A DNA stretch of 64,000 bases from Hafnia alvei. Lineage in GTDB: Bacteria; Pseudomonadota; Gammaproteobacteria; Enterobacterales; Enterobacteriaceae. The stretch covers positions 1 to 64,000 of the forward strand of contig NZ_FMIQ01000067.1 of NCBI RefSeq assembly GCF_900095695.1. Direction: 5' to 3'. The position numbers were made by a program, and so were the translations under genes. Below are positions 48,490 through 58,174 of the stretch, in pieces. Position 1 is the first letter of the stretch; every line of letters starts with the position of its first letter. The notes below the pieces were generated by a model. The model saw only the letters and a list, made by a program, of their open reading frames with translations. It searched no databases and was not told where the DNA came from.

Positions 48490-48580
48490 TTTTTCATCAT
48501 AATTAAAGTTGAAATATAACTGATGTGTAAAAATATTTTTTAAATCGTAGTATATAAATAACCTAGCTAAGGAATGTCTA

Positions 48581-50011
48581 ATGACTGAAAGATCTCTGCG
48601 CGCCAGAGTGCAATACTTTGGTGGGTTTTTAACTGCAATAGTAATCCCCAATATTGGTGCTTTTATTGCCTGGGGATTTATTACTGCGCTATTTATTCCA
48701 ACAGGATGGGTGCCCAATGTGCATTTTGGTGCAATGGTTGACCCGATGATCACCTATTTATTGCCATTACTTATTGGCTATACCGGTGGGCAATTGATCG
48801 GGGGAAAACGTGGTGGCGTTATGGGTGCCATCGGTACCATGGGGGTTATTATTGGCGCGAGTATTCCAATGTTTATTGGCGCAATGGTATTAGGCCCGTT
48901 GGGTGGCTGGATTATTCGTGAATTTGATAAACGCATTGAAGGAAGGATCCCCGCTGGATTTGAGATGGTAGTGAATAACTTCTCACTGGGGATCTTGGGG
49001 ATGATCCTCGCACTGCTGGCGTATGAGATTATTGGCCCAGCGGTAATGTACGCCAACAACGTGGTTAAGTCTGGGATTGAAGCCTTGGTATCAACCGGTT
49101 TTTTACCTTTACTGTCGGTAATTAATGAGCCAGCTAAGGTACTCTTCCTTAATAATGCTATCGACCAGGGCGTGTATTATCCGCTTGGTATGCAAGATAC
49201 CGCGAAAACCGGTAAATCTATTTATTTTATGGTGGCATCTAATCCCGGTCCCGGTTTAGGTATGTTATTGGCGTTTGCACTATTTGGCAAAGGGATGAGT
49301 AAACGTTCTGCGCCTGGCGCTATGATTATTCATTTTCTCGGCGGAATTCATGAACTCTATTTTCCCTATGTCTTAATGAAACCATTGATGATTTTGGCCA
49401 TGATTGGTGGAGGAATGTGTGGGATTTTTGTTTTTGATTTAATGAATGCGGGTTTGGTTGCGGGGCCTAGTCCGGGGTCAATCTTTGCGTATCTTGCTTT
49501 GACTCCACGCGGTGGGTTTATGGCTACCTGTGCCGGGGTATTAGCTGGAACCGTCGCTTCATTTTTAATTGCTTCACTGATCTTAAAACTAGAGCGCAAG
49601 GTTGAAGAAGATGAAGACTTCACCGTTTCGCAGCAGGTATTGCAACAAATGAAGCAAGAGGGTAAAGCAGGCGAGCATGTATCAGCGCCAGCTGCCGATA
49701 ATACTATTCATTTTATTGCATTTGCTTGCGATGCGGGAATGGGCTCAAGTGCCATGGGGGCAACGACCTTCCGTAAGCGAATTGAAAAAGCAGGACTGGA
49801 TATTATTGTTAAACATTTCTCTATAGAAAATGTTCCGCCAGATGCTGATTTGGTGGTGGTACATAGCAGCCTTGAAGATCGTGCAAAAATGATCGTGAAA
49901 CAGCCAATGTTGGTGATTAAAAACTATTTAGGTGACGTTAAGCTTGATCGGTTACTTGATGATTTGACTCATTCGAAACGCGATCTTTCGCCTTTATTAC
50001 AACCAGAATAA
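48581..50011 (+). CDS. cmtA: mannitol-type PTS EIICB component CmtA
   Basis: 476-residue membrane permease with an EIIC domain (about 1-340, containing the GGIHELYFPYVLMKP motif near 254-268) fused to a EIIB domain (about 375-476) with the phosphorylated cysteine C383 (FACDAGMGSSAMG). It imports and phosphorylates a hexitol-like sugar. It has no C-terminal EIIA, which is supplied by CmtB. E. coli CmtA has 462 residues. The start has AGGAATG upstream. Confidence 0.92.
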   Translation: MTERSLRARVQYFGGFLTAIVIPNIGAFIAWGFITALFIPTGWVPNVHFGAMVDPMITYLLPLLIGYTGGQLIGGKRGGVMGAIGTMGVIIGASIPMFIGAMVLGPLGGWIIREFDKRIEGRIPAGFEMVVNNFSLGILGMILALLAYEIIGPAVMYANNVVKSGIEALVSTGFLPLLSVINEPAKVLFLNNAIDQGVYYPLGMQDTAKTGKSIYFMVASNPGPGLGMLLAFALFGKGMSKRSAPGAMIIHFLGGIHELYFPYVLMKPLMILAMIGGGMCGIFVFDLMNAGLVAGPSPGSIFAYLALTPRGGFMATCAGVLAGTVASFLIASLILKLERKVEEDEDFTVSQQVLQQMKQEGKAGEHVSAPAADNTIHFIAFACDAGMGSSAMGATTFRKRIEKAGLDIIVKHFSIENVPPDADLVVVHSSLEDRAKMIVKQPMLVIKNYLGDVKLDRLLDDLTHSKRDLSPLLQPE

Positions 50012-50043
50012 AAACGACTAAAGCACACTGCTGGAGATTAATT

Positions 50044-51309
50044 ATGGATACCAAGGTTGCCGCTATTTATGGCAAAAATGATGTCAGAATTCGGGAATTT
50101 ACCCTTCCTAAAATAAGCCCAGACGAACTGTTAGTTAAAGTTATTTCGGATAGCGTTTGTTTATCAACGTATAAAGCCGCATTGTTAGGGAGTGAGCATA
50201 AACGCGTACCTAATGATATAGAACAACATCCAGCCATTACGGGGCATGAATGTGCAGGGATTATTGTTGAGGTAGGCGATAATTTAAATGGAAAATATCA
50301 GATTGGGGATAAATTTGTTTTGCAACCAGCTATGGGGCTGCCGAGTGGATATTCCGCTGGCTATAGCTACGAATACTTCGGCGGCAATGCAACCTATATG
50401 ATTATTCCAAAAGTTGCCATCGATCTCGGGTGCGTTCTGCCTTATTCCGGTGATTATTTTGCCGTGGCATCGCTGGCTGAACCGATGTGCTGCATTATTG
50501 GTGCATTTCACGCTAATTTTCATACCACACCCTATGTTTATGAGCACCGGATGGGAATCGTCGCCGGTGGAAATTTAGCGCTGCTCGCTTGTGCGGGGCC
50601 AATGGGGTTGGGCGCTATCGATTATGCGATCCACGGGCCTGTAAAACCGGGGCGTATCGTCGTGACCGATATTGATGAGGCGCGATTGGCGAGAGCAAAA
50701 GCATTGCTACCGCCTTCCTTGGCACTGCAACAGGGAATCGAACTTATTTACCTTAACGTGGCGGATTGTCTTGATCCTCAGGCAAGGCTGATGGATATCA
50801 GCTCAGGTCGTGGCTATGACGATGTATTTGTTTTTGCCGCCGTTGAGCCGGTGGTGGAAATGGCGGGTCGTGTGCTGGCTGAAGATGGTTGCTTGAACTT
50901 TTTTGCAGGGCCAACCAATTCGGCTTTTACTGTGCCTCTGAATTTTTATGATGTGCATTACAACGGCACTCACGTGGTTGGCACATCGGGTGGCTCTACC
51001 GACGATATGGTTGAGGCCTTAGCCCTCTCATCATCAGGAGTGCTGGATCCTTCTTATATGGTCACCCATATCGGTGGTTTAGACGCGGTTCCTAAGACCG
51101 TGTTGGAATTGCCGCATATACCGGGTGGTAAGAAACTGATCTATAACCATATTTCATTGCCTTTAACCGCCATTGATGATTTTAACAAGCGGGGAGAAAC
51201 CGAGCCGCTGTTTGCGGAATTGGCGAAACGTGTACAGTCAACTCATGGCGTATGGAACGCTCAGGCTGAAGCTTATTTGCTCGCATACTTCAACGCTGAA
51301 GCGATGTGA
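50044..51309 (+). CDS. yggP: zinc-type alcohol/polyol dehydrogenase YggP
   Basis: 421-residue medium-chain dehydrogenase/reductase-like protein. The GHECAGIIVEVGDN zinc-site region is at about 67-80 and a nucleotide-binding Rossmann segment at about 178-220 (LALLACAGPMGLGAIDYAI). It closely matches E. coli YggP. In a PTS operon it would oxidise the imported sugar phosphate, for example a hexitol phosphate to a ketose phosphate, but the reaction is unproven. Shine-Dalgarno GGAG 7 bases upstream. Confidence 0.9.
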   Translation: MDTKVAAIYGKNDVRIREFTLPKISPDELLVKVISDSVCLSTYKAALLGSEHKRVPNDIEQHPAITGHECAGIIVEVGDNLNGKYQIGDKFVLQPAMGLPSGYSAGYSYEYFGGNATYMIIPKVAIDLGCVLPYSGDYFAVASLAEPMCCIIGAFHANFHTTPYVYEHRMGIVAGGNLALLACAGPMGLGAIDYAIHGPVKPGRIVVTDIDEARLARAKALLPPSLALQQGIELIYLNVADCLDPQARLMDISSGRGYDDVFVFAAVEPVVEMAGRVLAEDGCLNFFAGPTNSAFTVPLNFYDVHYNGTHVVGTSGGSTDDMVEALALSSSGVLDPSYMVTHIGGLDAVPKTVLELPHIPGGKKLIYNHISLPLTAIDDFNKRGETEPLFAELAKRVQSTHGVWNAQAEAYLLAYFNAEAM

Positions 51310-51320
51310 GGGAGGTTGTC

Positions 51321-52292
51321 ATGGAACAATTGGCTTACGGTGTTTTACGCGCCACGGAGCAGGCCGCACTGGCTGCATGGCCCTTAATCGGCTGCGGAGA
51401 TAAAAACCAAATTGATGGCGAAGCGGTATCGGCAATGCGTCAGAGTTTGAATCAGATGCCCATGCGGGGACGCATTGTGATTGGTGAGGGGGAAATCGAT
51501 CGCGCGCCGATGCTATACATTGGCGAGGCGCTGGGCCTAGGGACGGGGCGGGAGATTGATATCGCGGTAGATCCCATCGAAGGGACACGTATGGTCTCGG
51601 TAGGGCAGCATAACGCACTTTCTGTTTTGGCGTTCGCGCCCTATGGTTGCTTATTACATGCGCCGGATATGTATATGCGTAAGCTGGCAGTCTGTCCTGA
51701 CGCTAAGGGGGTTATCGACCTTAACCACACGCTGGAAGAGAATTTACGTGCTGTCGCTGAAAAGTTGGCTAAGCCGCTATCGCAATTGCAAGTGGTGATA
51801 TTGGATAAACCAAGGCACCGTGACGATATCCAACGGCTCAATCGACTAGGCGTGAAGGTTAGCGTATTACCCGATGGCGACGTGGCAGGCAGCATTATGC
51901 TATGCCAACCGGATTCTGGGTTGGATGTGATGTACACCGTTGGTGGTGCGCCAGAAGGCGTGCTTTCCGCCTGTGCGGTGAAGGTGATGGGAGGCGATAT
52001 GCAAGCGATGCTGATTGACAGTGTTGAAGCGAAAGGTGGGAGTGCCAGTAATCAAGAGATTGCGCAGCAAGAGCGGCAACGTTGTGCACAAATGGGCGTT
52101 GAGGTTGACCGCGTTTACACCCTAAATCAAATGGTCCATACTGACGAAATTCTTTTTTCGGCCACCGGCGTCACTAAAGGGGATTTAACCGAAGGCGTGC
52201 GAAAAATAGAGGGGAAATTACAAACGCAAACTCTCTTTTTAAACGGTATGGATAAAACGCAGCGCTTAATAAATACACTTTATGAAAGGTAA
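51321..52292 (+). CDS. yggF: class II fructose-1,6-bisphosphatase-like YggF
   Basis: 323-residue GlpX-type (class II) fructose-bisphosphatase, as in E. coli YggF. Metal/substrate motifs are visible: GEGEIDRAPMLYIGE, DIAVDPIEGTRM and MYTVGGAPEGVLSACAVKVMGGDM. The frame opens with a GTG at 51306, but the ATG at 51321 has an excellent GGGAGG Shine-Dalgarno 6 bases upstream and aligns with YggF. Presence of a sugar-bisphosphatase in a PTS operon suggests a substrate passing through a bisphosphate intermediate. Confidence 0.9.
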   Translation: MEQLAYGVLRATEQAALAAWPLIGCGDKNQIDGEAVSAMRQSLNQMPMRGRIVIGEGEIDRAPMLYIGEALGLGTGREIDIAVDPIEGTRMVSVGQHNALSVLAFAPYGCLLHAPDMYMRKLAVCPDAKGVIDLNHTLEENLRAVAEKLAKPLSQLQVVILDKPRHRDDIQRLNRLGVKVSVLPDGDVAGSIMLCQPDSGLDVMYTVGGAPEGVLSACAVKVMGGDMQAMLIDSVEAKGGSASNQEIAQQERQRCAQMGVEVDRVYTLNQMVHTDEILFSATGVTKGDLTEGVRKIEGKLQTQTLFLNGMDKTQRLINTLYER

Positions 52293-52330
52293 GTTGTTAG
52301 CCACATCGCCAACGGTTATTTGGGGTCGCA

Positions 52331-52846
52331 ATGATATCGATGGATGAAGATAAAATTATTGAGCTGCTTGAGTCGGAGAAAGAGCTTAGTGGATTTATGG
52401 CTCAGGCAAATCAGATCCTTTATTCTACATTACGTTATTTTTTACCTTACGTATTTGTCAGCGATCCTGATATCCAAGAGTATGCTGTTAAGCCGTTATT
52501 GGCCAAAGCAGGTCCGTTGGACGATATCTATGTTGCATTACGGTTGATCTATGCTTTGGGACAGATGCGCAGAGAAGTTTATGCAGATATATTTAGTTTT
52601 ATTCAGTTTAATGAATATATTTACTCGCGTGCGAAAACGATGCCTTTCGATCATGAAATGGTTTATGAGTTTATTAATAATCTTCGCACCATCAGTGAGA
52701 CGGATTTTTCAGTTCGTGCTGTTAATGAAATGCGCTTTGCAGACTTCGCTATATATAGCCGTACGCGTTGCATTTCTCTGATTAAAACTAGCCTGTCATT
52801 AGCCGTAATGACCATCGTTAAAGAATTAGATCCTGCGAGAGCCTGA
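52331..52846 (+). CDS. yggD: MtlR-family regulator YggD
   Basis: 171-residue protein of the MtlR/YggD family (mannitol operon repressor MtlR is the characterised member). The all-helical domain contains LLAKAGPLDDIYVALRLIYALGQM (about 56-79), the most conserved family segment. It has no classical helix-turn-helix, consistent with MtlR acting through protein contact. It probably dampens expression of this operon (inference). Confidence 0.87.
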   Translation: MISMDEDKIIELLESEKELSGFMAQANQILYSTLRYFLPYVFVSDPDIQEYAVKPLLAKAGPLDDIYVALRLIYALGQMRREVYADIFSFIQFNEYIYSRAKTMPFDHEMVYEFINNLRTISETDFSVRAVNEMRFADFAIYSRTRCISLIKTSLSLAVMTIVKELDPARA

Positions 52847-52849
52847 AGC

Positions 52850-53572
52850 ATGAAACTTAATTTAAGCGTTAATGGGTTAACTTATCCGGCCTATTTTTCA
52901 GACGATGAAATTGAACATCTCCATTTGCCTTGGCTTCAATACTTAACACAGCAACAAAAATTGTTAGAAAGGCGAATTATCGTTTTTCTGGCGGCTCCGC
53001 CGGGAGTGGGGAAATCAACGCTGTGTGGATTATGGCAATGGCTAAGCGAACAGTATCCTGAGCTTTCAGCGCTACAAGGGCTCGCTATGGATGGTTTTCA
53101 CCATTATAACCGTGATTTGCAGATCGCAGGATTGAGTCACAAAAAAGGGGCTCCCGAAACCTTTGATTTAGCCTTGTTGCAACGCTATTTAGGTCAGCTA
53201 CAAAACCCTAATGCACTCTGGCCGATTTACGATCGCCAGCTACATGAACCGGTGATGGATATGGTCGAAGTGAAAGCGCCGATTGTGGTAGTTGAGGGGA
53301 ATTGGCTCCTGCTTAATGAGGAGGGCTGGAGGGATTTGTCTCGTTACGCTGATGTATCGCTGTTTATTTCAGCCTCACCGCAGTTACTTAAATCTCGCTT
53401 AGTCGGGCGTAAAGTTGCTGGTGGGCAATCCAGCGAAAATGCGGAAGCATTTTATGCCATGACGGATGGGCCTAACGTACAGCGGGTGCTCAATGAGAGC
53501 TTAACGGCCGACATGCGCTGGCAGATGGCAACCGATGGGAGCTATCACACTTCTATTCCCTCTATTGTCTAA
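52850..53572 (+). CDS. yggC: P-loop kinase-like protein YggC
   Basis: 240-residue P-loop NTPase of the pantothenate/uridine-kinase-like family (E. coli YggC, 237 residues). Walker A is at about 50-57 (PPGVGKST) and MDGFHHYNRDL (about 82-92) resembles the uridine/phosphoribulokinase substrate loop. VVVEGNWLLLNEEGW follows at about 146-160. It likely phosphorylates a sugar or nucleoside-like metabolite. With a bisphosphatase and a dehydrogenase in the same operon, a sugar-phosphate kinase is plausible but unproven. Starts 3 bp after the yggD stop. Confidence 0.87.
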   Translation: MKLNLSVNGLTYPAYFSDDEIEHLHLPWLQYLTQQQKLLERRIIVFLAAPPGVGKSTLCGLWQWLSEQYPELSALQGLAMDGFHHYNRDLQIAGLSHKKGAPETFDLALLQRYLGQLQNPNALWPIYDRQLHEPVMDMVEVKAPIVVVEGNWLLLNEEGWRDLSRYADVSLFISASPQLLKSRLVGRKVAGGQSSENAEAFYAMTDGPNVQRVLNESLTADMRWQMATDGSYHTSIPSIV

Positions 53573-53598
53573 TCTGTAGCGTCTCATCTCAATCCAAA

Positions 53599-53625
53599 AG
53601 CCAGACGGATCCTCTGGCTTCATAT
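53599..53625 (+). terminator. possible terminator after yggC
   Basis: 7-bp inverted repeat AGCCAGA / TCTGGCT followed by TCATAT; the T-tract is poor, so termination may be incomplete. Confidence 0.4.
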
Positions 53626-53863
53626 ACTCCCCTTAGCTGATTGTGGTCTTGGGCTCGCTGGTGTAACATATTGCACGCGTAATCCCTTTTGATTTTCTTT
53701 CAAAAACATGAAGTTACTCTACGTTATGGTTTTGTAAGACATAGTTTTGTAAGACCTTCAAATTGCGAACAAATTAACGGCTTTATCATTATCGAGCTCG
53801 GATGGGCTTCGATGAGTGGGCTAAGCTGAGAAAACCCTTTTTTAACCAGACTGCTGAGCCGCC

Positions 53864-55543
53864 ATGTCGACAAGTGTATTTAACCGCCACTGGGCCGCGT
53901 TGTTACTGGAGGCGTTAACCCGCCACGGTGTTCGCCATATCTGTATTGCTCCCGGCTCCCGTTCTACGCCGCTGACGCTTGCGGCGGCGGCTAATTCCCA
54001 GCTTATTTGTCATACGCATTTTGATGAGCGTGGCTTGGGCCATTTGGCGCTTGGGCTGGCGAAAGCTTCCGGCGAGCCGGTTGCCGTTATCGTTACATCG
54101 GGTACAGCGGTTGCGAATCTGTACCCTGCTCTGATTGAGGCGGGCCTGACCGGCGAACGTCTGGTTATGCTGACCGCCGATCGTCCGCCAGAGCTTATCG
54201 ACTGCGGTGCCAATCAGGCCATTCGTCAAAACGGTATTTTTGCATCCCATCCTAAGCAAACGCTGAACCTGCCAAGGCCGACGCCTGATATTCCCGCTCG
54301 CTGGCTGGCTTCGGCCATTGATAGCGCGATGGCGCAGCTGAGCCATGGCGCATTGCATGTGAACTGTCCTTTTGCTGAACCTCTGTATGGTGATGACGAT
54401 GGTTCAGCCGATGCGTGGTCGAAAACGCTGGGCGAATGGTGGCAGGATCCTCGTCCGTGGCTGCGTGAGACAGATCTGCATGCGCGCACTGCGGTAAAAC
54501 AGCCCGACTGGTTTTACTGGCGGCAAAAACGCGGTGTGATCTTAGCGGGCAGAATGAGCGCCGAAGAGGGCGATCAAGTTTCTCAATGGGCTGAACTGCT
54601 CGGCTGGCCGCTGATTGGCGATGTTTTATCGCAGAGCGGCCAACCTTTGCCGTGTGCGGATTTATGGCTGGCGAATCCAAAAGCTCAGGCATTATTGGAG
54701 CAGGCGCAGGTGGTTATCCAGTTCGGCAGTAGCCTGACGGGCAAGCGTCTGTTGCAGTGGCAGGCAAGCAGCCAACCGCAAGAATATTGGCTGATTGATC
54801 CGTTAGAAGGGCGATTGGATCCTGCGAATCACTATGGTCGCCGCGTGATCGCGTCTATCGCGGATTGGTTGGCGCTGCACCCCGCGCAGCCACGTGCGCC
54901 GTGGGCACCGGAGCTGGAACTGTTGGCAGATACTGCCCAGCAGTGCGTGACTGAATATCTGGATGAGCATTTTGGCGAGGCGCAGGTGGCGCAGCGCATC
55001 CCTGAATTATTGCCTGAGAATGGTCAGCTGTTCGTCGGTAATAGCTTGATTGTTCGACTGATTGATGCGTTTGCCCAACTTCCTGCTGGGTATCCGGTTT
55101 ATAGCAACCGTGGCGCAAGCGGCATCGATGGGCTGATTTCTACTGCGGCGGGCGTGCAGCGCGCCACGGCGAAACCGACGCTGGCGATCGTTGGCGATCT
55201 CTCCGCGCTTTACGATCTTAATGCCTTAGCGCTTTTGCGCCACTGTTCTGCGCCGACGGTATTTATCGTGGTAAATAACAATGGCGGACAGATTTTCTCT
55301 ATGCTGCCAACGCCAGAAGCTGAGCGTGAACGCTTTTATCTGATGCCGCAGGACGTGGAGTTCCAGCATGCCGCCGCGATGTTCAAACTGGCCTATGCCC
55401 AGCCACAAAGTTGGGATGATCTGGTTGATGCGGTGCAGCAAGGCTGGCGTCGCACGGGGGCCACGCTTATTGAGCTGCAGGTTTCTCCTAGCGAAGGCGC
55501 GGAAACGCTGCGCGATCTGCTTGCTCAGGTAAAAGCGCTGTGA
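53864..55543 (+). CDS. menD: SEPHCHC synthase MenD
   Basis: Thiamine-diphosphate enzyme condensing isochorismate with 2-oxoglutarate in menaquinone synthesis. 559 residues (556 in E. coli). The catalytic glutamate lies in [15 protein letters not shown] (about E54), and the ThDP/Mg motif is [15 protein letters not shown]...VVNNNGG (about 444-476). It starts ATG with no strong Shine-Dalgarno. It begins a tight menDHBCE run; its stop overlaps the menH GTG. Confidence 0.96.
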   Translation: MSTSVFNRHWAALLLEALTRHGVRHICIAPGSRSTPLTLAAAANSQLICHTHFDERGLGHLALGLAKASGEPVAVIVTSGTAVANLYPALIEAGLTGERLVMLTADRPPELIDCGANQAIRQNGIFASHPKQTLNLPRPTPDIPARWLASAIDSAMAQLSHGALHVNCPFAEPLYGDDDGSADAWSKTLGEWWQDPRPWLRETDLHARTAVKQPDWFYWRQKRGVILAGRMSAEEGDQVSQWAELLGWPLIGDVLSQSGQPLPCADLWLANPKAQALLEQAQVVIQFGSSLTGKRLLQWQASSQPQEYWLIDPLEGRLDPANHYGRRVIASIADWLALHPAQPRAPWAPELELLADTAQQCVTEYLDEHFGEAQVAQRIPELLPENGQLFVGNSLIVRLIDAFAQLPAGYPVYSNRGASGIDGLISTAAGVQRATAKPTLAIVGDLSALYDLNALALLRHCSAPTVFIVVNNNGGQIFSMLPTPEAERERFYLMPQDVEFQHAAAMFKLAYAQPQSWDDLVDAVQQGWRRTGATLIELQVSPSEGAETLRDLLAQVKAL

Positions 55544-56331
55544 TTTTGGCCGCGACATACCTCCTTTGCGGTTCGAACATTGCGGCTCAAACGCAGGCGG
55601 GATCTTCTCCGACTTTAGTCTGGTTACATGGTTTTCTGGGCGAAGGCAGCGAGTGGCGAGATTTTGCCTCTCAGCTGCCCGAGTTTTCACATCTGCTGGT
55701 TGATCTCCCCGGCCACGGTCGTTCGGCGCAGCTCTGCGCAGACGGTTTTACCGCCGTAGATGCTGCTTTGCGGGACACCTTGGCGCATTATGATATTTCA
55801 TCCTATGCGCTTATTGGCTATTCATTGGGCGGGCGGGTGGCGATGTACCACGCGGCCCAGCATCCCGAAGGATTAAAAGCCTTGCTGGTGGAAGGCGGCA
55901 ATCCGGGGCTGAAAACGCAAGCTGAGCGGGTGGCCAGAATTGAAAACGACGCACGCTGGGCCGAGCGTTTTCGGCAACAGCCGATGTCGGATGTTCTTCA
56001 GGCATGGTATCAGCAGCCAGTATTTGCCGAGCTGAGTGAACATGAGCGTCACCGTTTGATTACATTACGCGCGGCGCAGAACGGCGAGCCTTTGGCTACA
56101 ATGCTTGAGTCAACGTCGTTGGGCAAACAGCCGCGACTTACCGCACAGCTAAAAACGCTGGCGGTTCCTTTTATCTATTTATGCGGCGAGCGTGACGCTA
56201 AGTTTCAGCAGCTTGCCGCCGAATCTGATTTGCCGGTGCGTGTTATTACAGACGCCGGACATAACGCACATCGCGCCAATCCTGACGAGTTTGTTGCTCA
56301 GGTGCGCGACTTTTTTACCCCACTTCTTTAA
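55540..56331 (+). CDS. menH: SHCHC synthase MenH
   Basis: Alpha/beta-hydrolase that eliminates pyruvate from SEPHCHC. The catalytic serine is S95 ([10 protein letters not shown]), with the acid in CGERDAKF and histidine in [11 protein letters not shown]. It has 263 residues (252 in E. coli). The start is GTG at 55540, overlapping the menD stop by 4 bp; the first 24 residues differ from E. coli, so a later start is possible, though none is obvious. Confidence 0.93.
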   Translation: MILAATYLLCGSNIAAQTQAGSSPTLVWLHGFLGEGSEWRDFASQLPEFSHLLVDLPGHGRSAQLCADGFTAVDAALRDTLAHYDISSYALIGYSLGGRVAMYHAAQHPEGLKALLVEGGNPGLKTQAERVARIENDARWAERFRQQPMSDVLQAWYQQPVFAELSEHERHRLITLRAAQNGEPLATMLESTSLGKQPRLTAQLKTLAVPFIYLCGERDAKFQQLAAESDLPVRVITDAGHNAHRANPDEFVAQVRDFFTPLL

Positions 56332-56344
56332 CAGGAATCTGACT

Positions 56345-57202
56345 ATGCTGTATCCAAGCGAACAAGAGCTGTATGCACCGATTGAGTGGCAGGACTGCTC
56401 TGCTGATTTTGAAGATATTCTCTACCATAAATCGGCAGACGGTATCGCTAAAATCACCATCAACCGCCCGCAGGTGCGCAACGCTTTCCGCCCTCAGACG
56501 GTTAAAGAGATGATTCAGGCCATGTCTGATGCGCGCTATGACGACCATATCGGCACCATCATTCTAACCGGCGCAGGCGATAAAGCGTTTTGCTCCGGCG
56601 GTGACCAAAAGGTTCGCGGCGACTACGGCGGCTATAAAGATGCCAGCGGCACTCATCACCTGAACGTGCTGGATTTCCAGCGTCAGATCCGTACCTGTCC
56701 TAAACCAGTGGTGGCGGCGGTAGCGGGTTACTCCATCGGTGGCGGTCACGTGCTGCATATGATGTGCGATTTGACCATTGCAGCAGAAAATGCGGTCTTT
56801 GGTCAGACCGGGCCTAAAGTCGGTTCCTTCGACGGTGGCTGGGGTGCTTCTTATATGGCGCGTATCGTCGGCCAGAAAAAAGCACGCGAAATCTGGTTCC
56901 TGTGCCGTCAGTACAACGCACAAGAAGCGTTGGATATGGGCTTGGTTAACACCGTGGTGCCTTTAGCCGATCTGGAAAAAGAAACCGTGCGCTGGTGTCG
57001 TGAAATGCTGCGCAATAGCCCAATGGCGCTGCGCTGCCTGAAAGCTGCCTTGAACGCAGACTGCGACGGTCAAGCTGGTCTGCAAGAGTTGGCAGGTAAC
57101 GCCACCATGCTGTTCTACATGACCGATGAAGGTCAGGAAGGGCGCAACGCGTTTAACGAAAAACGTGAACCCGATTTCTCTAAATTCAAGCGTAATCCGT
57201 AA
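56345..57202 (+). CDS. menB: 1,4-dihydroxy-2-naphthoyl-CoA synthase MenB
   Basis: Crotonase-fold enzyme closing the naphthoquinone ring from OSB-CoA. 285 residues, the same as E. coli. Active-site segments [37 protein letters not shown] and [15 protein letters not shown] are nearly identical to E. coli. The frame opens at 56192, but the ATG at 56345 is the homologous start, with AGGAA upstream. Its stop overlaps the menC ATG by one base. Confidence 0.97.
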   Translation: MLYPSEQELYAPIEWQDCSADFEDILYHKSADGIAKITINRPQVRNAFRPQTVKEMIQAMSDARYDDHIGTIILTGAGDKAFCSGGDQKVRGDYGGYKDASGTHHLNVLDFQRQIRTCPKPVVAAVAGYSIGGGHVLHMMCDLTIAAENAVFGQTGPKVGSFDGGWGASYMARIVGQKKAREIWFLCRQYNAQEALDMGLVNTVVPLADLEKETVRWCREMLRNSPMALRCLKAALNADCDGQAGLQELAGNATMLFYMTDEGQEGRNAFNEKREPDFSKFKRNP

Positions 57203-58173
57203 TGCGACAGGTCACACTTTACCGTTACAGCCTGCCTATGGATGCAGGCGTCATTCTGCGCAACCAGCGGCTAAAAACTCGTGACGGGTTGATAGTGTGC
57301 CTGCGCGAGGGTGAACAGGAAGGTTGGGGCGAAATCGCCCCTTTGCCTGAGTTTAGTGATGAGACACTCGAACAGGCACAGGAAGCTGCGCTGGCTGATT
57401 TGCAGCAGTGGGCCGCAGGCCTGCAGCCTAATGAAAATGCGCTACCTTCAGTGGCGTTTGGTTTGAGCTGCGCGTTGGCTGAGCTTTCAGGCTTGCTGCC
57501 AACGGAAGCTAACTATCGCAAAGCGCCTCTGTGTTCCGGTGACCCTGACGAATTGTTTGCGGTGCTGCAAGCTATCCCTGGCGAGAAAGTGGCCAAGGTG
57601 AAAGTCGGTTTGTACGAAGCGGTACGCGACGGCATGGTGGTTAACGTGCTGCTCGAGGCGCTGCCCGATCTGAAACTGCGTTTGGATGCCAACCGCAGCT
57701 GGACACGGGCTAAAGCCGATGGATTTGCCAAATATGTGAATCCTGAATGGCGCAACCGTATCGCGTTTCTGGAAGAACCGTGCAAAACCCGCGATGAGTC
57801 GCGTGATTTTGCGCGCCAAACCGGCATTGCGATTGCGTGGGATGAAAGCGTGCGTGAGCCCGATTTTCGCGTTGAAGCCGAAGGGGGCGTGGCGGCCATT
57901 GTGATTAAACCGACCTTAACCGGCAGTTTGCAGCGCTGTCAGCAGCTAATTTCACAGGCGCATCAAGTGGGGCTAGACGCGGTGATTAGCTCCAGCATCG
58001 AGTCGAGCCTTGGTCTAACTCAACTGGCGCGCGTGGCGGCATGGTTGACGCCGAATACGGTACCCGGTTTGGATACGTTAGATTTGATGCAGGCGCAGCT
58101 TATCCGCCCTTGGCCGGAAAACAGCTTGCCGTTGCAGGACGTTTCTTCATTAGATGTGGTATGGCGTTCTTAG
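57202..58173 (+). CDS. menC: o-succinylbenzoate synthase MenC
   Basis: Enolase-superfamily dehydratase. 323 residues (320 in E. coli). The catalytic lysine pair lies in KVAKVKVG (about 131-138), with metal ligands in LDANRSW, FLEEPC and WDES. Final residues VVWRS end 1 bp before menE. The TAATG junction with menB indicates translational coupling. Confidence 0.95.
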   Translation: MRQVTLYRYSLPMDAGVILRNQRLKTRDGLIVCLREGEQEGWGEIAPLPEFSDETLEQAQEAALADLQQWAAGLQPNENALPSVAFGLSCALAELSGLLPTEANYRKAPLCSGDPDELFAVLQAIPGEKVAKVKVGLYEAVRDGMVVNVLLEALPDLKLRLDANRSWTRAKADGFAKYVNPEWRNRIAFLEEPCKTRDESRDFARQTGIAIAWDESVREPDFRVEAEGGVAAIVIKPTLTGSLQRCQQLISQAHQVGLDAVISSSIESSLGLTQLARVAAWLTPNTVPGLDTLDLMQAQLIRPWPENSLPLQDVSSLDVVWRS

Positions 58174-58174
58174 C

